NCBI GenBank assembly: GCA_900470095.1
Contig: UBZM01000036.1
Location: 160,639 to 224,638, forward strand
Length of the DNA stretch: 64,000 nt
Source: Hyphomicrobiales bacterium
GTDB lineage: Bacteria > Pseudomonadota > Alphaproteobacteria > Rhizobiales > Beijerinckiaceae
Reading direction: 5' to 3'
Below the pieces are notes generated by a model. That model did no database searches. It saw nothing but the letters and a program-made list of their open reading frames with translations, and was not told the DNA's origin. The translations under genes were made by a program, and so were the position numbers. Numbering within the stretch: position 1 is the first letter of the stretch; each line of letters opens with the position of its first letter. Shown here in pieces: positions 36,231-45,279 of the stretch.

Positions 36231-37404
36231 TTTGACTCCTCCTGCCAGGAGCTGGAACTGCAGGGGGCTTGACCCCTGAGTGCAAGCGCTCGGCCTGATG
36301 ACCTTTTCCGGCTCGCTCCTGCCCCATAGGACCGTATCCGGCAGGAAATCACGGTATGGAGCAGGCTGTGCACTGTCCTCATTCATTTGGATGACGGATC
36401 GGAACCGGACGTGAGTGGCGTAGGCCGGCGGCATCAGTCCGTTTCCGCATCGTCGAGGAGGCAGTCCGGCGATCGCAGGCCTCTTCGCTTCCGAGGCGGC
36501 AGGTTGTTGGTCGTCAAGCCGACAGCTTCTCCCTCACGCTATAGGTTGCGTAGAAGAGGCCGAATCGGCGCCGGCGGCCACCGGTTCATGTGCTGGCAGA
36601 CGCGTGATGTCCCCATTCGGGCGGGCGGACGGAAGAGGTGCCGCGGTAGCGCCCGGGCGCGAAGACCGGGCCGCCGGCCAACTGTGCAAGGAGCGGAGAG
36701 AACGTAAGTGTCCCGACGCATTTCCAGATCGTCACGAATTTGTGCGTGCAGCGGCGGCATTGATCTCGAAACGGCCTCGGAGCGAACCTACCCTGATGGG
36801 GGGCAGGCCCAGGGGCTCGCGTCCGTCGAAGGCGGCTGCTGGCGGGGTTCTATCCCTGCGGGCTGATGGCGATGATCGCCCCTGCCTTAGCCACACGAAC
36901 GGAAACTCAAATCCCGTTCCGTACCGGGGGCTGCCAGCATTCGTGTCACGCTGGCATGAGCCCGCCTGCTGCCCCGCCGCAACCCGTTAATCCAATTTGG
37001 GTAGCCCTTTCTTGCCTGGGGCAACGGCCGATGTACACAGGCCGGCCGGCATGGCCTTTTGGGGGGGCGGGACCTTAACCTTTGGGTGTAGGTCGACTGG
37101 CTCCTTTGAATGCGTTTTCGCTCGGAGGTTTTCTGATATTGTTCCCTCATGGTTCCGATATTGTTCTATAGTAATGTGTTCGGAGCGTACGAATATCGAA
37201 GATAAATTTCCATATCGACGACATAATCAAAGGTAATTTGAGTATATATGTATTAGATTCTCTCTCCTTATGCGCGATATGTTGCAGCAATTAAGTTTAT
37301 TAGAGCTGCGAGTGGTCGCGTCATCTCAACCGACATGGTTTTTGGAGTGAGGATAAGCGGATAATCTCTGGTCCGGAATGCGGAACATCGAGGAGAGTGC
37401 CGAT
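36231..37404. promoter_or_regulatory. 1.2-kb divergent control region of the exopolysaccharide locus
   Basis: No convincing gene in this long gap between the divergent GT4 and LuxR-type genes. The first two thirds are GC-rich; 37080-37370 is markedly AT-rich and is the likely promoter zone. The decamer GATATTGTTC occurs twice (37135-37144, 37157-37166), 22 bases apart, or two helical turns, which suits tandem regulator binding. Both arms of the locus probably start here. Confidence 0.5.
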
Positions 37405-38109
37405 ATGTCATTGGTCAGCGGATCTGTCGAAGCGCCGGCGCGTCTGGGTGCGCCCGTCCGTCATGCTATGCCTTTGAATGCCGGCCTTGTCGGGCCTCTT
37501 GGTGCGTCCCCGGTTCTCGACCAGGAGGAGGGCGGGGCGGGCGTAGCGCCCCCGAGCAATTATCGCGGCACCGTGGCCCTGAGCATGCTCGACCGCATCG
37601 GCTGCGGCTATCTTGTCCTCGAGGACCGCCGGAAGATCGTCGAAGCCAACGCCACGGCCCGGCTGATCCTTGGCCGCGAGGCGGGCGCGGTTCAAGGTCT
37701 CGACCAACTGACGAGCGCCTTCAAGCGTTTGATCGCGCGCGCGCCGAACCGCCCGTCACTCGGCCCGCTGACCTGGATCGTCATTTCGGACAAGGACGAT
37801 GCGCCTCTCGTTCTCAATCAGGTCGCGGACGACATGCCGGACGGCACCAGTGTGGTCATGCTTCTCGATCTTGACGCTCATCTGGAGCCCAATCCCTTCA
37901 TGCTTCAGCGCATGTTTGGCCTGACCATGGCCGAGACGCGCCTGGCGCTTCAAATGGCGCGCGGCGACGTGCCGGCGGATGTCGCCCGCAGTCGGCGTCT
38001 CAGCCGAACCACCATTCGCTCCCAGCTGGCTTCGGTCTTCGCCAAGACACAGACCAGACGCCAGGCGGAGCTGGTCACGTTGCTCGCCCGCGTCGCGGTT
38101 CTGCCGTGA
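37405..38109 (+). CDS. LuxR/HTH transcriptional regulator with PAS-like N-terminus
   Basis: A 234-residue regulator. A PAS-like segment covers about residues 55-150 (LSMLDRIGCGYLVLEDRRKI, then VEANATARLIL). The C-terminal 65 residues are a LuxR-type helix-turn-helix: MFGLTMAETRLALQMARGDV, then SRTTIRSQLASVFAKTQTRR, then QAELVTLLARV. The start at 37405 follows GAGGAG by nine bases; ATG 37378 is in frame but has no such site. It faces the GT4 gene across the 1.2-kb control region and overlaps the VanZ-like gene downstream. It is the best candidate for local control of polysaccharide synthesis. Confidence 0.85.
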   Translation: MSLVSGSVEAPARLGAPVRHAMPLNAGLVGPLGASPVLDQEEGGAGVAPPSNYRGTVALSMLDRIGCGYLVLEDRRKIVEANATARLILGREAGAVQGLDQLTSAFKRLIARAPNRPSLGPLTWIVISDKDDAPLVLNQVADDMPDGTSVVMLLDLDAHLEPNPFMLQRMFGLTMAETRLALQMARGDVPADVARSRRLSRTTIRSQLASVFAKTQTRRQAELVTLLARVAVLP

Positions 38110-38534
38110 GGGGCGGGCTCGCTTCCGCGCGCCGCCTCGACCCGGAGCCGCGCAGCGCCGGTATCGACAGGCTTGTCCGCTGGAGGCGATGGCGGGCTGT
38201 CGCTTGGTGCGCCTTCTCCCTCGTCGGCATTGCCTCGATCCTGCCCGGAAGCATCGAGTTCAGAACCCAAGCACCACCCGAGCTGGAGCACGTGTTTGCC
38301 TATGCGGTCACGGGCGGAATTTTCGCGGTGGTCTACGGACGCAAGGGCGCCCCCTGGTCTGCCGCCCTACTAATCATTGGCGCCGTCGGTTTCGAACTGG
38401 CCCAATATTGGATTCCGGGACGCACGCCACGGGTTGTCGATGCGGCGTGTAGTATTGCCGGCAGCGCGATCGGGCTCGCGGCTGGTCTTGTCCTGCGCCG
38501 AACGTGGTCGAAACGATATCGAGGTTCGAAGTAG
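38106..38534 (+). CDS. VanZ-like small membrane protein
   Basis: A 142-residue protein with four predicted membrane helices after a basic N-terminus. EFRTQAPPELEHVFAYAVTG with ELEH and VGFELAQYWIPGRTPRVVDA match VanZ-family signatures (paired charged residues between helices). Its GTG start overlaps the regulator stop codon (GTGA), so the two are coupled. VanZ-like proteins recur in alphaproteobacterial polysaccharide loci; their biochemical role is unclear. Confidence 0.82.
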   Translation: MRGGLASARRLDPEPRSAGIDRLVRWRRWRAVAWCAFSLVGIASILPGSIEFRTQAPPELEHVFAYAVTGGIFAVVYGRKGAPWSAALLIIGAVGFELAQYWIPGRTPRVVDAACSIAGSAIGLAAGLVLRRTWSKRYRGSK

Positions 38535-39169
38535 GACTTTCGGCGAGGCGGATTGGTGGTTTTGACTTCGACCGGGGGCATCGGTTGCTGTGCGGAGCCA
38601 AGACACCGCGGCGATGCGGGCCGCTCGGCGAACGGAAGCTCTGCATCGCTTCTCCTCACATCGCAAGGACAGGTGAGGAGCCGGCCGCTACGCCCTTGCG
38701 GATGCGCCGGTCTGATGCGGCAAACACGGACGTCTGTCGCAACCGCGGGTTTTGAGGGGCGCCAACCTGTTGCCTGCCTTGCTCCGACGCCGGAGTGGTC
38801 TGACGGGGGCAATGACGTTCCAGGCGGATTGCTGGCGAAGGCGTGATCTCTCCGACTATCGGATGGCATTCCTGACGGCCTTTCGGCCTGCAGGGAGAGC
38901 GTCCGCAGTATCCTTCGAACGGACGATGACGCACGCAGAGCGGCTCCATAGTGTCCTGCAACGGCCTGACCCGCTGCTTCGCGAGACTGCGCAGCCATGA
39001 TGTGCTCGGGGGCCACAGGCGGAAGTCGATTGGCGCCGGGGCTCGACGATGGGGATGGGACGGAGTTCCGTCGATCAGGGATGGAGCGATGCTTGGATAA
39101 GAATGGGCCGGGCGCGTGGCAGGTAAGACCGCACATCGCTCAAGGCTTATTGCGGTCATGGAGGTGGGA
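38535..39169. other. 635-base gap without a supported gene
   Basis: Open frames on both strands lack ribosome sites, family resemblance and codon bias of real genes. I see no clear terminator or palindrome. It probably holds the promoter for the FkbM methyltransferase. Confidence 0.45.
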
Positions 39170-39967
39170 ATGACTAACGCCGCAATGGGGGCAGCCGGAC
39201 GTCTCAGTGCCAGACTCTCGGCAAAGCTTCAGCAGTCAGCCGATGTCTTGCAGGACGAGGGTGCACTCCGATTTCTCGAGTTGTCGGCTCTATCGTTGAG
39301 CGCCCCAGTTCGATCAATGCGCGTGCGGATTGCCGTGTCCGCTGACGCCAAGCGGGCTATCGCCAAGATAAAGAACAGTTCCCATGGGCGAGGGCTTTTC
39401 ATTGATTGCGGGTCAAATGTCGGGCAGGGATATAGCGTATTCAGTCGATACTATACGAAAGAGTATTTCGATTTCATCATGATCGAGCCCAACAAGAGTT
39501 GCCTGCCATATCTTCAGGCCCTCCAGGCGAGCTCGAGCGCAAATATCGAGATCATCGGTAAGGCGGCGAGCGTCCGGGACGGCTTCACCAAGTTGTTTGG
39601 GCCTCCGCCCGATCGGCGGCAACCGACCTATGAAGGGCGATCGATCGTTCCCGAACACAATAGCAGCCTCTATGACGCGGCGGATACGGATTCTGACCTC
39701 GTCGAGACATTCTCGCTGTCGAATCTCATTATGGCGAAGAGAATGTTGTATGATGTAGTCGTTCTCAAGCTCGATGTCGAAGGTGCGGAATACGAAATAT
39801 TATTTGATATGATAAATACCGGGGCTCATAGGGAGCTATATGCTGCTTATATCGAATTTCATTCAATTTATATGAAGCGTATCGAGAGAGAAATCAAAAT
39901 TGTAGCGGAATCAAATATAAGAAATACGATAGAGAGCGATGGGATATTGTTTAGGGAGTGGATATAA
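39170..39967 (+). CDS. FkbM-family methyltransferase, AT-rich at its 3' end
   Basis: A 265-residue SAM methyltransferase of the FkbM group, which O-methylates sugars or other hydroxyls. The SAM-binding core is GRGLFIDCGSNVGQGYSVFS; the later KLDVEGAEYEILFDMI is the second hallmark. ATG 39170 is chosen because GGAGG lies five bases upstream; in-frame starts at 39116 and 39158 are possible. The last 200 bases are AT-rich with ATA, AGA and TTA codons, unlike neighbours, suggesting acquisition from another genome. Placed between the regulator pair and the sugar-nucleotide operon, it likely methylates the polysaccharide. Confidence 0.88.
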   Translation: MTNAAMGAAGRLSARLSAKLQQSADVLQDEGALRFLELSALSLSAPVRSMRVRIAVSADAKRAIAKIKNSSHGRGLFIDCGSNVGQGYSVFSRYYTKEYFDFIMIEPNKSCLPYLQALQASSSANIEIIGKAASVRDGFTKLFGPPPDRRQPTYEGRSIVPEHNSSLYDAADTDSDLVETFSLSNLIMAKRMLYDVVVLKLDVEGAEYEILFDMINTGAHRELYAAYIEFHSIYMKRIEREIKIVAESNIRNTIESDGILFREWI

Positions 39968-40101
39968 GGCCTATTCGACTTGGATAAACAAAATTCGCAT
40001 GACGATTTTCTGGACATAGAGATCAACATCTCTCTGTTTGGCCTAATTTTCCGAAGTCAGGGCGCGACTTTGAGCGTCAAGGCAAGAGGAAGAGGCTCGC
40101 G

Positions 40102-40836
40102 ATGATCCTGGAGATGTTCGGGCCGTCCGGGGCGGGAAAGACGACGATGGCGTCTGCCCTGACCGCCCATCTGCGAGGTCTCGGCTATGTCGTGACCCCC
40201 CTGATCGGTGTGCGGGCGCATCCGCTGAGACGCGTTATCTTCAAATGCCTCGCCAGCGCCCGGTTGCTCAGCTCCGCCGGTCCGGCCGACGGCCTTGCGG
40301 AGCTCTTCAGGATCCTGCCACCGAAGGACCGGCTCTGGGTCGTTCGCCTGCACTGGCTCCTGGCACTTCTTCACCGCGAATGGGCTGCGGCTCAATCCTC
40401 GGATGCGATCACGATCTTCGATCAGGGCATGGTCCAGGCAGTGGCCTCGCTCGTTCTGCTCAGCGGCATAATCGAGCGCGACCCTGTCGGACGCGCGCTC
40501 GACTGCGTGCCGAAGCCGGACCTGCTCATCCGCTTCGACGCGCCACGCCCCCTTCTGGAGGCGCGCCTTAGGGACCGCCGGCAGAAGATCGGCCCGCTTC
40601 AGCGCTACCTCGAAATCGACCTGCAAGGCAGCCTGGACCACGTCGACCATGTCGACCTGATCTCGGATCTGGTCAGCGCGCGGGGGCTCCCCATGATCCG
40701 GGTCAGCAGCATCGATGTCCCCAGCCGGAATCTGTCGATCGATCGGATCACCGCCGCAGTTCTTGCAAGGGTGCGCCCATCGCGAGCCGTCGCGAAGGGG
40801 CCCACAGCACGCGGCTATGCGGCGCTCTCCCATTAG
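40102..40836 (+). CDS. P-loop kinase-like protein of the polysaccharide locus
   Basis: A 244-residue cytosolic protein with an N-terminal Walker A, MFGPSGAGKTTMASAL (residues 5-20), a possible Walker B ITIFDQGMVQAVASLV and a lid-like arginine cluster LLEARLRDRRQKIG. The fold resembles thymidylate- or adenylylsulfate-type kinases. The substrate is not predictable; in such loci similar proteins may phosphorylate sugars or lipids. Its TAG stop lies in the edge of a diverged copy of the intergenic repeat. Codon use is normal, unlike the preceding FkbM gene. Confidence 0.7.
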   Translation: MILEMFGPSGAGKTTMASALTAHLRGLGYVVTPLIGVRAHPLRRVIFKCLASARLLSSAGPADGLAELFRILPPKDRLWVVRLHWLLALLHREWAAAQSSDAITIFDQGMVQAVASLVLLSGIIERDPVGRALDCVPKPDLLIRFDAPRPLLEARLRDRRQKIGPLQRYLEIDLQGSLDHVDHVDLISDLVSARGLPMIRVSSIDVPSRNLSIDRITAAVLARVRPSRAVAKGPTARGYAALSH

Positions 40837-40920
40837 AGCATCGGACCGGGTCTCGTATCCGGCCGATTGCGCCGTATTTCCGGAGAATCGCAATCCACCT
40901 CCCGGACGGATTCGTTCGCT
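40834..40920. repeat. Diverged intergenic palindromic element, copy 2
   Basis: Starts at the stop of the P-loop gene with TAGAGCATCGGACCGG, one base different from copy 1 over this stretch, then CGTATCCGGCCGAT, and carries CGCAATCCAC as in the second module. The arms are decayed and no longer pair well. The same order of modules as copies 1 and 3 supports common origin. Confidence 0.65.
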
Positions 40921-41623
40921 CTGGGAGGCCGCGGCTCGGATGGCCCGCGCCCAGGCCGTGTCGGAGGTCGCCGCGATCATCGGCCTTGGGGTCGAGGCTA
41001 TCGCCCGCGAGAGCCAGGACTTCACTCGATGCCAGGTGGATTGCGCCGGGCGAGGGTAGCCGCTGCGCTGGCCGCCATCATCGGCGCGCCCGTAGCCTGC
41101 GTCGCGCGGCCTTGTAAGTGAAGAGGGTTAGATCATCGGACCGGATATCGTATCCAGTCCGATAATCTAACCCTTTGTCTTTGCCTCGCCTTTCCCGAAA
41201 ACCGCAATCCACTTTTCGGGCCGATGCCTTAATGGCTCGCAGCTTCATCCCTGAGCCCCTTTGCCGAAGGGGCGGCTTGGAACCTGCCCCGGACCCGCTA
41301 GCCGGCTTCCATTTCAGGAGAGGCGGGATCGGGAGGCTGCCCGCGAGGGCAACGAAGGCTATCGCTGGAAATACGTGGCGCCGGATCTGGAGGCAGAGGA
41401 GCCGATGGCGGCATGCCCGCACCTCCATCATGCAAACGAACGAAGACAGTGGGTTACGGCGCTCATAGCATCCTCTCCCAGATGACCGGGTGAATTGTGT
41501 GCGTGGTGATCCAACCGGTGCCTTGTGCCGTGACGTTCCAGGCACCCCACCACTGCCACGCCCGGCGCCACACGTAGCAAGCCGGAGCGGCACGCAGCCG
41601 CAGACCACTTATAGGAGGCTCGG
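40921..41623. other. Gap before the sugar-nucleotide operon, contains repeat copy 3
   Basis: About 700 bases with no supported gene. Frames on the minus strand read through the repeat element, which is a usual source of false calls. The operon promoter is probably in 41233-41610. AGGAGG lies six bases before the nucleotidyltransferase ATG. Confidence 0.5.
41125..41232. repeat. Intergenic palindromic element, copy 3
   Basis: Long arms GGGTTAGATCATCGGACCGG... (41125-41147) and the near-complement at 41151-41173 form module one; CCCGAAAA (41194-41201) and TTTTCGGG (41213-41220) form module two, ending in CCGATGCCTTAA. The section ACCGCAATCCACTTTTCGGG is identical to copy 1. Only 200 bases separate it from decayed copy 2. 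Confidence 0.85.
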
Positions 41624-42343
41624 ATGAAGGCTGTGATCCAATGCGGCGGCAAGGGCACCCGTCTGCGCCCCTATACTTCGGTTCTGCCGAAGCCGCTGAT
41701 GCCGATCGGATCGAGGCCGGTCCTGGAGCTGCTGCTCAAATGGCTCCGCCGGAACGGCATCCAGGAGGTCTTCGTTACGACCGGATATCTCGGCCACCTC
41801 ATTCGCAGTTTCTGTGGTGACGGCGCGCAGTGGAACATGAAGATCACCTACACCCAGGAAGTCGAGCCGCTCGGTACGATCGGCCCGCTTTCGCTGCTGC
41901 GGGACCAGCTCGACAGCACGTTCCTCGTGCTCAACGGCGATGTGCTCACCGATATCAGCCTCAGCCAGTTTGCCAGCTTCCATCGGCACCATCCGGGGCC
42001 GGTGACCATCGCCACGACCACACGGACGATCAAGATGGATTTCGGCGTGATCGACGAGGTTGACGGCGAGGTCAAGACCTTCCGGGAGAAGCCGGCGCTG
42101 CCGCATCTGGTGAGCATGGGCTTGTACTGCATGGATCCGTCGGTGTTCGAGTTCATCCCGTCGGGAGTGCCCTTCGGGTTCGACGACCTGATGTTCCAGA
42201 TGCTGGAAAATGGCACGCCCGTGCACGTTTTCAAGCACGAGGGCGTGTGGCTCGACATTGGCCGCGTCGACGACTTCCACAAGGCGCAGGACGTCGCCTG
42301 GGACGAGCAGTCCGTTGTCATCGAGCACCCCGTCGCAGCCTGA
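41624..42343 (+). CDS. Sugar-phosphate nucleotidyltransferase
   Basis: A 239-residue NTP-transferase. IQCGGKGTRLRPYTSVLPKP with LMPIGSRPVLE is the nucleotide-binding signature; LVLNGDVLTDISL provides the metal-binding Asp, and FREKPALPHLVSMGLYCMDP is the sugar-binding region. It lacks the C-terminal beta-helix of larger relatives, as in PtmE/HddC/GlcN-1-P guanylyltransferase-type enzymes. It opens the coupled plus-strand operon with a strong AGGAGG site. With the LegC- and LegB-like genes it may activate an amino sugar for the following steps; the base used is not predictable. Confidence 0.87.
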   Translation: MKAVIQCGGKGTRLRPYTSVLPKPLMPIGSRPVLELLLKWLRRNGIQEVFVTTGYLGHLIRSFCGDGAQWNMKITYTQEVEPLGTIGPLSLLRDQLDSTFLVLNGDVLTDISLSQFASFHRHHPGPVTIATTTRTIKMDFGVIDEVDGEVKTFREKPALPHLVSMGLYCMDPSVFEFIPSGVPFGFDDLMFQMLENGTPVHVFKHEGVWLDIGRVDDFHKAQDVAWDEQSVVIEHPVAA

Positions 42344-42410
42344 CGACACCCGGTTCGGCCGGCGCCGCTCGGCGCCGGCGACTTGTCCGCCGCGCGAGAT
42401 GGAGCCTTCC

Positions 42411-43547
42411 ATGCTGCTGGTTGCCGAGCCCATCCTGGGCCCCGAAGAGAAGACTGTCCTTTCAGAGGTCATCGACAGTGGCTGGCTGACCATGGGGGAC
42501 CGGGTCAGAGCTTTCGAGCAGGCCTTTGCCGAAGCCCATGGCGTCGCGGATTCGGTCGCGGTGAATTCCTGTACGGCGGCCCTCCACCTCATTCTGCACG
42601 CCCTGGGCCTGGGGCCGGGCGACGAGGTTCTGGTTCCCGCCCTGACCTTCGTCGCCACCGCCAACTGCGTGGTCTATGTCGGCGCGGCCCCAGTCTTCGT
42701 CGATATCGAGTCGGCGGATGTCCCGCTGATGTCGCTGGCCGACGCCGAGGCCCGCTGCACCGCGCGGACCAAGGCCGTCATTCTGGTTCATTTTGCCGGC
42801 TATCTCGCTGATCGCGAGGCCTGGCGGGACTTCGCCCGCCGGAAAGGGCTGCTTCTGATCGAGGACGCGGCCCATGCGCCCGGGCTGCCGCAGGTCGGGA
42901 CCTTCGGCGAAGCGGCCGCGTTCAGCTTCTACGGTAACAAGAACATGACCACTGCCGAGGGCGGCGCGATCATCGCCCGCGATTCCGCCCTGCTCGAGAC
43001 GATCCGGCAGGCGCGGGGGCACGGCATGACCAGCGGAACGCGCCAGCGCCTGAACGCGCGCACGCCGACCTATGATGTCACCATGCTTGGCTTCAACTAT
43101 CGCATGGACGAGATGCGGGCCGCCATCGGTCTTGTCCAGCTGCGGAAGCTGCCGGGCTGGAACGAGGTCAGGAGCGGCCTGGTGGCGCATTATCGGCGGC
43201 TCATCGCCGAACGCTGCCCGTCCGTCACGGTGCCTTTCCAGCAGCCGCGGCTATCCACGTTCCACATCATGCCGGTCGTTTTGCCGGCCGGTGTGGTGCG
43301 GCAGGAGGTGATCGATCACCTGCGGGAGAACGGCATTCAGACGACGATACACTACCCTCCGGTCCATCTCATGACGCTTTACCGTGAGCTCTGCCCCGGC
43401 GTGCAGTTGCCGCGAACCGAAGATTTCGCGCTGCGTGAGCTGACCTTGCCGCTCCACCCGCGGATGGAAGCCGAAACGGTCGAACTGGTCGTGGGCACAT
43501 TGGCGCGTGCCGTTCAGGCCGAAACAGTCGTCAAGGCCGTCGCATGA
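42411..43547 (+). CDS. DegT/DnrJ/EryC1 (LegC-like) sugar aminotransferase
   Basis: A 378-residue PLP aminotransferase acting on keto-sugar nucleotides. The PLP lysine is Lys177 in SFYGNKNMTTAEGGAII; LLIEDAAHAPGL holds the Asp that contacts the pyridine nitrogen; AVNSCTAALHLILHALGLGP is the phosphate-binding entry. ATG 42411 has GGAG seven bases upstream; ATG 42399 is an alternative. It would aminate the 4-keto product of the LegB-like dehydratase two genes on. Its stop overlaps the next start. Confidence 0.91.
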   Translation: MLLVAEPILGPEEKTVLSEVIDSGWLTMGDRVRAFEQAFAEAHGVADSVAVNSCTAALHLILHALGLGPGDEVLVPALTFVATANCVVYVGAAPVFVDIESADVPLMSLADAEARCTARTKAVILVHFAGYLADREAWRDFARRKGLLLIEDAAHAPGLPQVGTFGEAAAFSFYGNKNMTTAEGGAIIARDSALLETIRQARGHGMTSGTRQRLNARTPTYDVTMLGFNYRMDEMRAAIGLVQLRKLPGWNEVRSGLVAHYRRLIAERCPSVTVPFQQPRLSTFHIMPVVLPAGVVRQEVIDHLRENGIQTTIHYPPVHLMTLYRELCPGVQLPRTEDFALRELTLPLHPRMEAETVELVVGTLARAVQAETVVKAVA

Positions 43548-44275
43548 TACCCCGCCAGATCCGTGTCGGGCATTCTGCGGCGGGCGTCGATATGAACGCG
43601 GTCGCAAGTCGCGCCTTCGACATCATCGTCGCATCTGCAGCTGCCCTGGTCCTGGCCTTGCCCATGCTGGTCATCGCCTGCGCTATCTGGCTGGAGGGCG
43701 GTCGGCCGATCCTGTTCTCCCAGGCGCGGCTGGGAAAGGGCGGCCAGCCCTTTCGCATGTACAAGTTCCGGAAGTTCGCGGCTACCTGCGGCACCGAGGG
43801 ATGTCCCCTGACCATGGCCAAGGACGGGCGCATGACGCCGGTTGGCCGCGTTCTGGCTGCGACCAAACTCGATGAGCTGCCGCAACTTTGGAACGTCCTG
43901 AGGGGCGAAATGGCCATCATCGGGCCGCGTCCCGAGTCGCTGGCCTTTGCCGACTGCTTCCAGAATGGCTTCGAACAGGTTCTGGAGCACAAGCCGGGTC
44001 TGTTGGGGCCAAGTCAGATCCTGTTCCGCAACGAAGGCAGTCTCTACCCGCCGGACATGGACCCGACGCGCTTCTATCGGGACGTGCTGTTTCCGACCAA
44101 GGCACGGCTCGATCTTGCCTATTTCCCCCATCACAGCGTCGTCGGCGACATTGGGTGGCTCATGCGGGGGGTGCTAGCCGTCTTCGGCTGGGTCCCGCCG
44201 CAGGCCGTGCCCGCGCAGCGGCCAGGGGGGCCCGAAACCCGCGAAGCAACCAAGTCCGAGGGAGCAGCTCAATGA
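43544..44275 (+). CDS. Undecaprenyl-phosphate sugar-1-phosphate transferase (initiating enzyme)
   Basis: A 243-residue monotopic phosphoglycosyltransferase of the bacterial sugar transferase family, starting repeat-unit assembly on the lipid carrier. It has the re-entrant helix AFDIIVASAAALVLALPMLV, the QARLGKGGQPFRMYKFRKF segment, and the catalytic Asp-Glu in TKLDELPQLWNVLRGEMAII followed by GPRPE. It is the short PglC-like form, lacking the N-terminal four-helix domain of WbaP/ExoY-large types. Starts and stops overlap neighbours by four bases on both sides. The substrate may be the 4-amino sugar made by flanking genes (inference). Confidence 0.92.
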   Translation: MIPRQIRVGHSAAGVDMNAVASRAFDIIVASAAALVLALPMLVIACAIWLEGGRPILFSQARLGKGGQPFRMYKFRKFAATCGTEGCPLTMAKDGRMTPVGRVLAATKLDELPQLWNVLRGEMAIIGPRPESLAFADCFQNGFEQVLEHKPGLLGPSQILFRNEGSLYPPDMDPTRFYRDVLFPTKARLDLAYFPHHSVVGDIGWLMRGVLAVFGWVPPQAVPAQRPGGPETREATKSEGAAQ

Positions 44276-45279
44276 GCTACAGCGGCATGCGTGTGCTGGT
44301 GACCGGAGCCGACGGCTTCATCGGGTCCCATCTGACCGAGGCGCTGGTGCGTGACGGCGCCAAGGTCACGGCCCTTGCCCTCTACAACTCCTTCGACAGC
44401 CATGGCTGGCTCGACGATATTCCCGAGGCCACCCGCAATCAGCTGAATCTCGTGCGGGGAGATGTTCGCGACGCCGCGTTCATCGGGCGAATCGTGCAGG
44501 GCCAGGAGATCGTTTTCCACCTCGCCGCTCTCATCGCCATTCCCCATTCCTACCTGGCCGCCCAGTCCTATGTGGAAACAAACGTCCTGGGGACGCTGAA
44601 CGTGCTCGAAGCGGCGCGCCAGCATGGCACCGAGCGGATCGTCCATACCTCGACCAGCGAAGTCTATGGCACGGCCCTGACGATGCCGATCAGCGAATCT
44701 CATCCGCTGCAGGGCCAGTCGCCCTATTCGGCGTCCAAGATTGGCGCCGATATGATGGCCGAAGCCTTCGCCCGGTCATTCGGGCTCCCGGTCGTGACGC
44801 TCCGGCCGTTCAACACGTTCGGACCGCGTCAAAGCGAGCGGGCGATCATCCCCACCATCATTCGCCAGGCGCTGGATCCGGCCTGCACGGCCATCATGGT
44901 TGGCGACACCACGCCGATCAGGGACCTGACCTTCGTCGAGGACACCGTTGCAGCGTTCATGGCCGCTGGCAGCGCAGTCGCGGTCGACTACGGACACGCC
45001 TATAACGCGGGCAGTCAGCGGGCGGTGACCGTTGCGGACCTGATCGAGCTGATCCGCGAGCTGAGCGCGTGCCAGAAGCCGGTCCTGCGGGACGAGACGC
45101 GGATGCGGCCGGTTAATTCCGAGGTGCGGGCACTCCTGGCCGACTGCTCCCGCTTCGAGCGCGAAACCGGCTGGCGACCGCGCACGAGTCTGCGCGAGGG
45201 CCTGGAACGGACGATCGCGTGGTGGCTTACCCGCGTGGCGGCCGGGCAGGTTCGCCGCCAGAAGGACTTCATCACATGA
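44272..45279 (+). CDS. LegB-like NAD-dependent sugar-nucleotide 4,6-dehydratase (extended SDR)
   Basis: A 335-residue extended short-chain dehydrogenase. VLVTGADGFIGSHL binds NAD (Gly motif at residues 12-18), the catalytic Tyr152-x3-Lys156 is in SPYSASKIGADMMA, and HTSTSEVYGTA precedes it. LALYNSFDSHGWL, HLAALIAIPHSYLAAQSYVE and RPFNTFGPRQSERAIIPTII are features of LegB-type GlcNAc-nucleotide 4,6-dehydratases. It probably converts NDP-HexNAc to the 4-keto-6-deoxy form for the aminotransferase. Start overlaps the previous stop (ATGA). Confidence 0.88.
   Translation: MSYSGMRVLVTGADGFIGSHLTEALVRDGAKVTALALYNSFDSHGWLDDIPEATRNQLNLVRGDVRDAAFIGRIVQGQEIVFHLAALIAIPHSYLAAQSYVETNVLGTLNVLEAARQHGTERIVHTSTSEVYGTALTMPISESHPLQGQSPYSASKIGADMMAEAFARSFGLPVVTLRPFNTFGPRQSERAIIPTIIRQALDPACTAIMVGDTTPIRDLTFVEDTVAAFMAAGSAVAVDYGHAYNAGSQRAVTVADLIELIRELSACQKPVLRDETRMRPVNSEVRALLADCSRFERETGWRPRTSLREGLERTIAWWLTRVAAGQVRRQKDFIT

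Noticed and set aside
38333..39136. A 267-residue minus-strand frame across the VanZ 3' end and the gap
   Set aside because: It is rich in Pro/Ser/Arg, runs antisense to a real gene for part of its length and has no ribosome site.
41078..41608. A 176-residue minus-strand frame covering repeat copy 3
   Set aside because: A third of its translation comes from the palindromic repeat, a known source of false gene calls.
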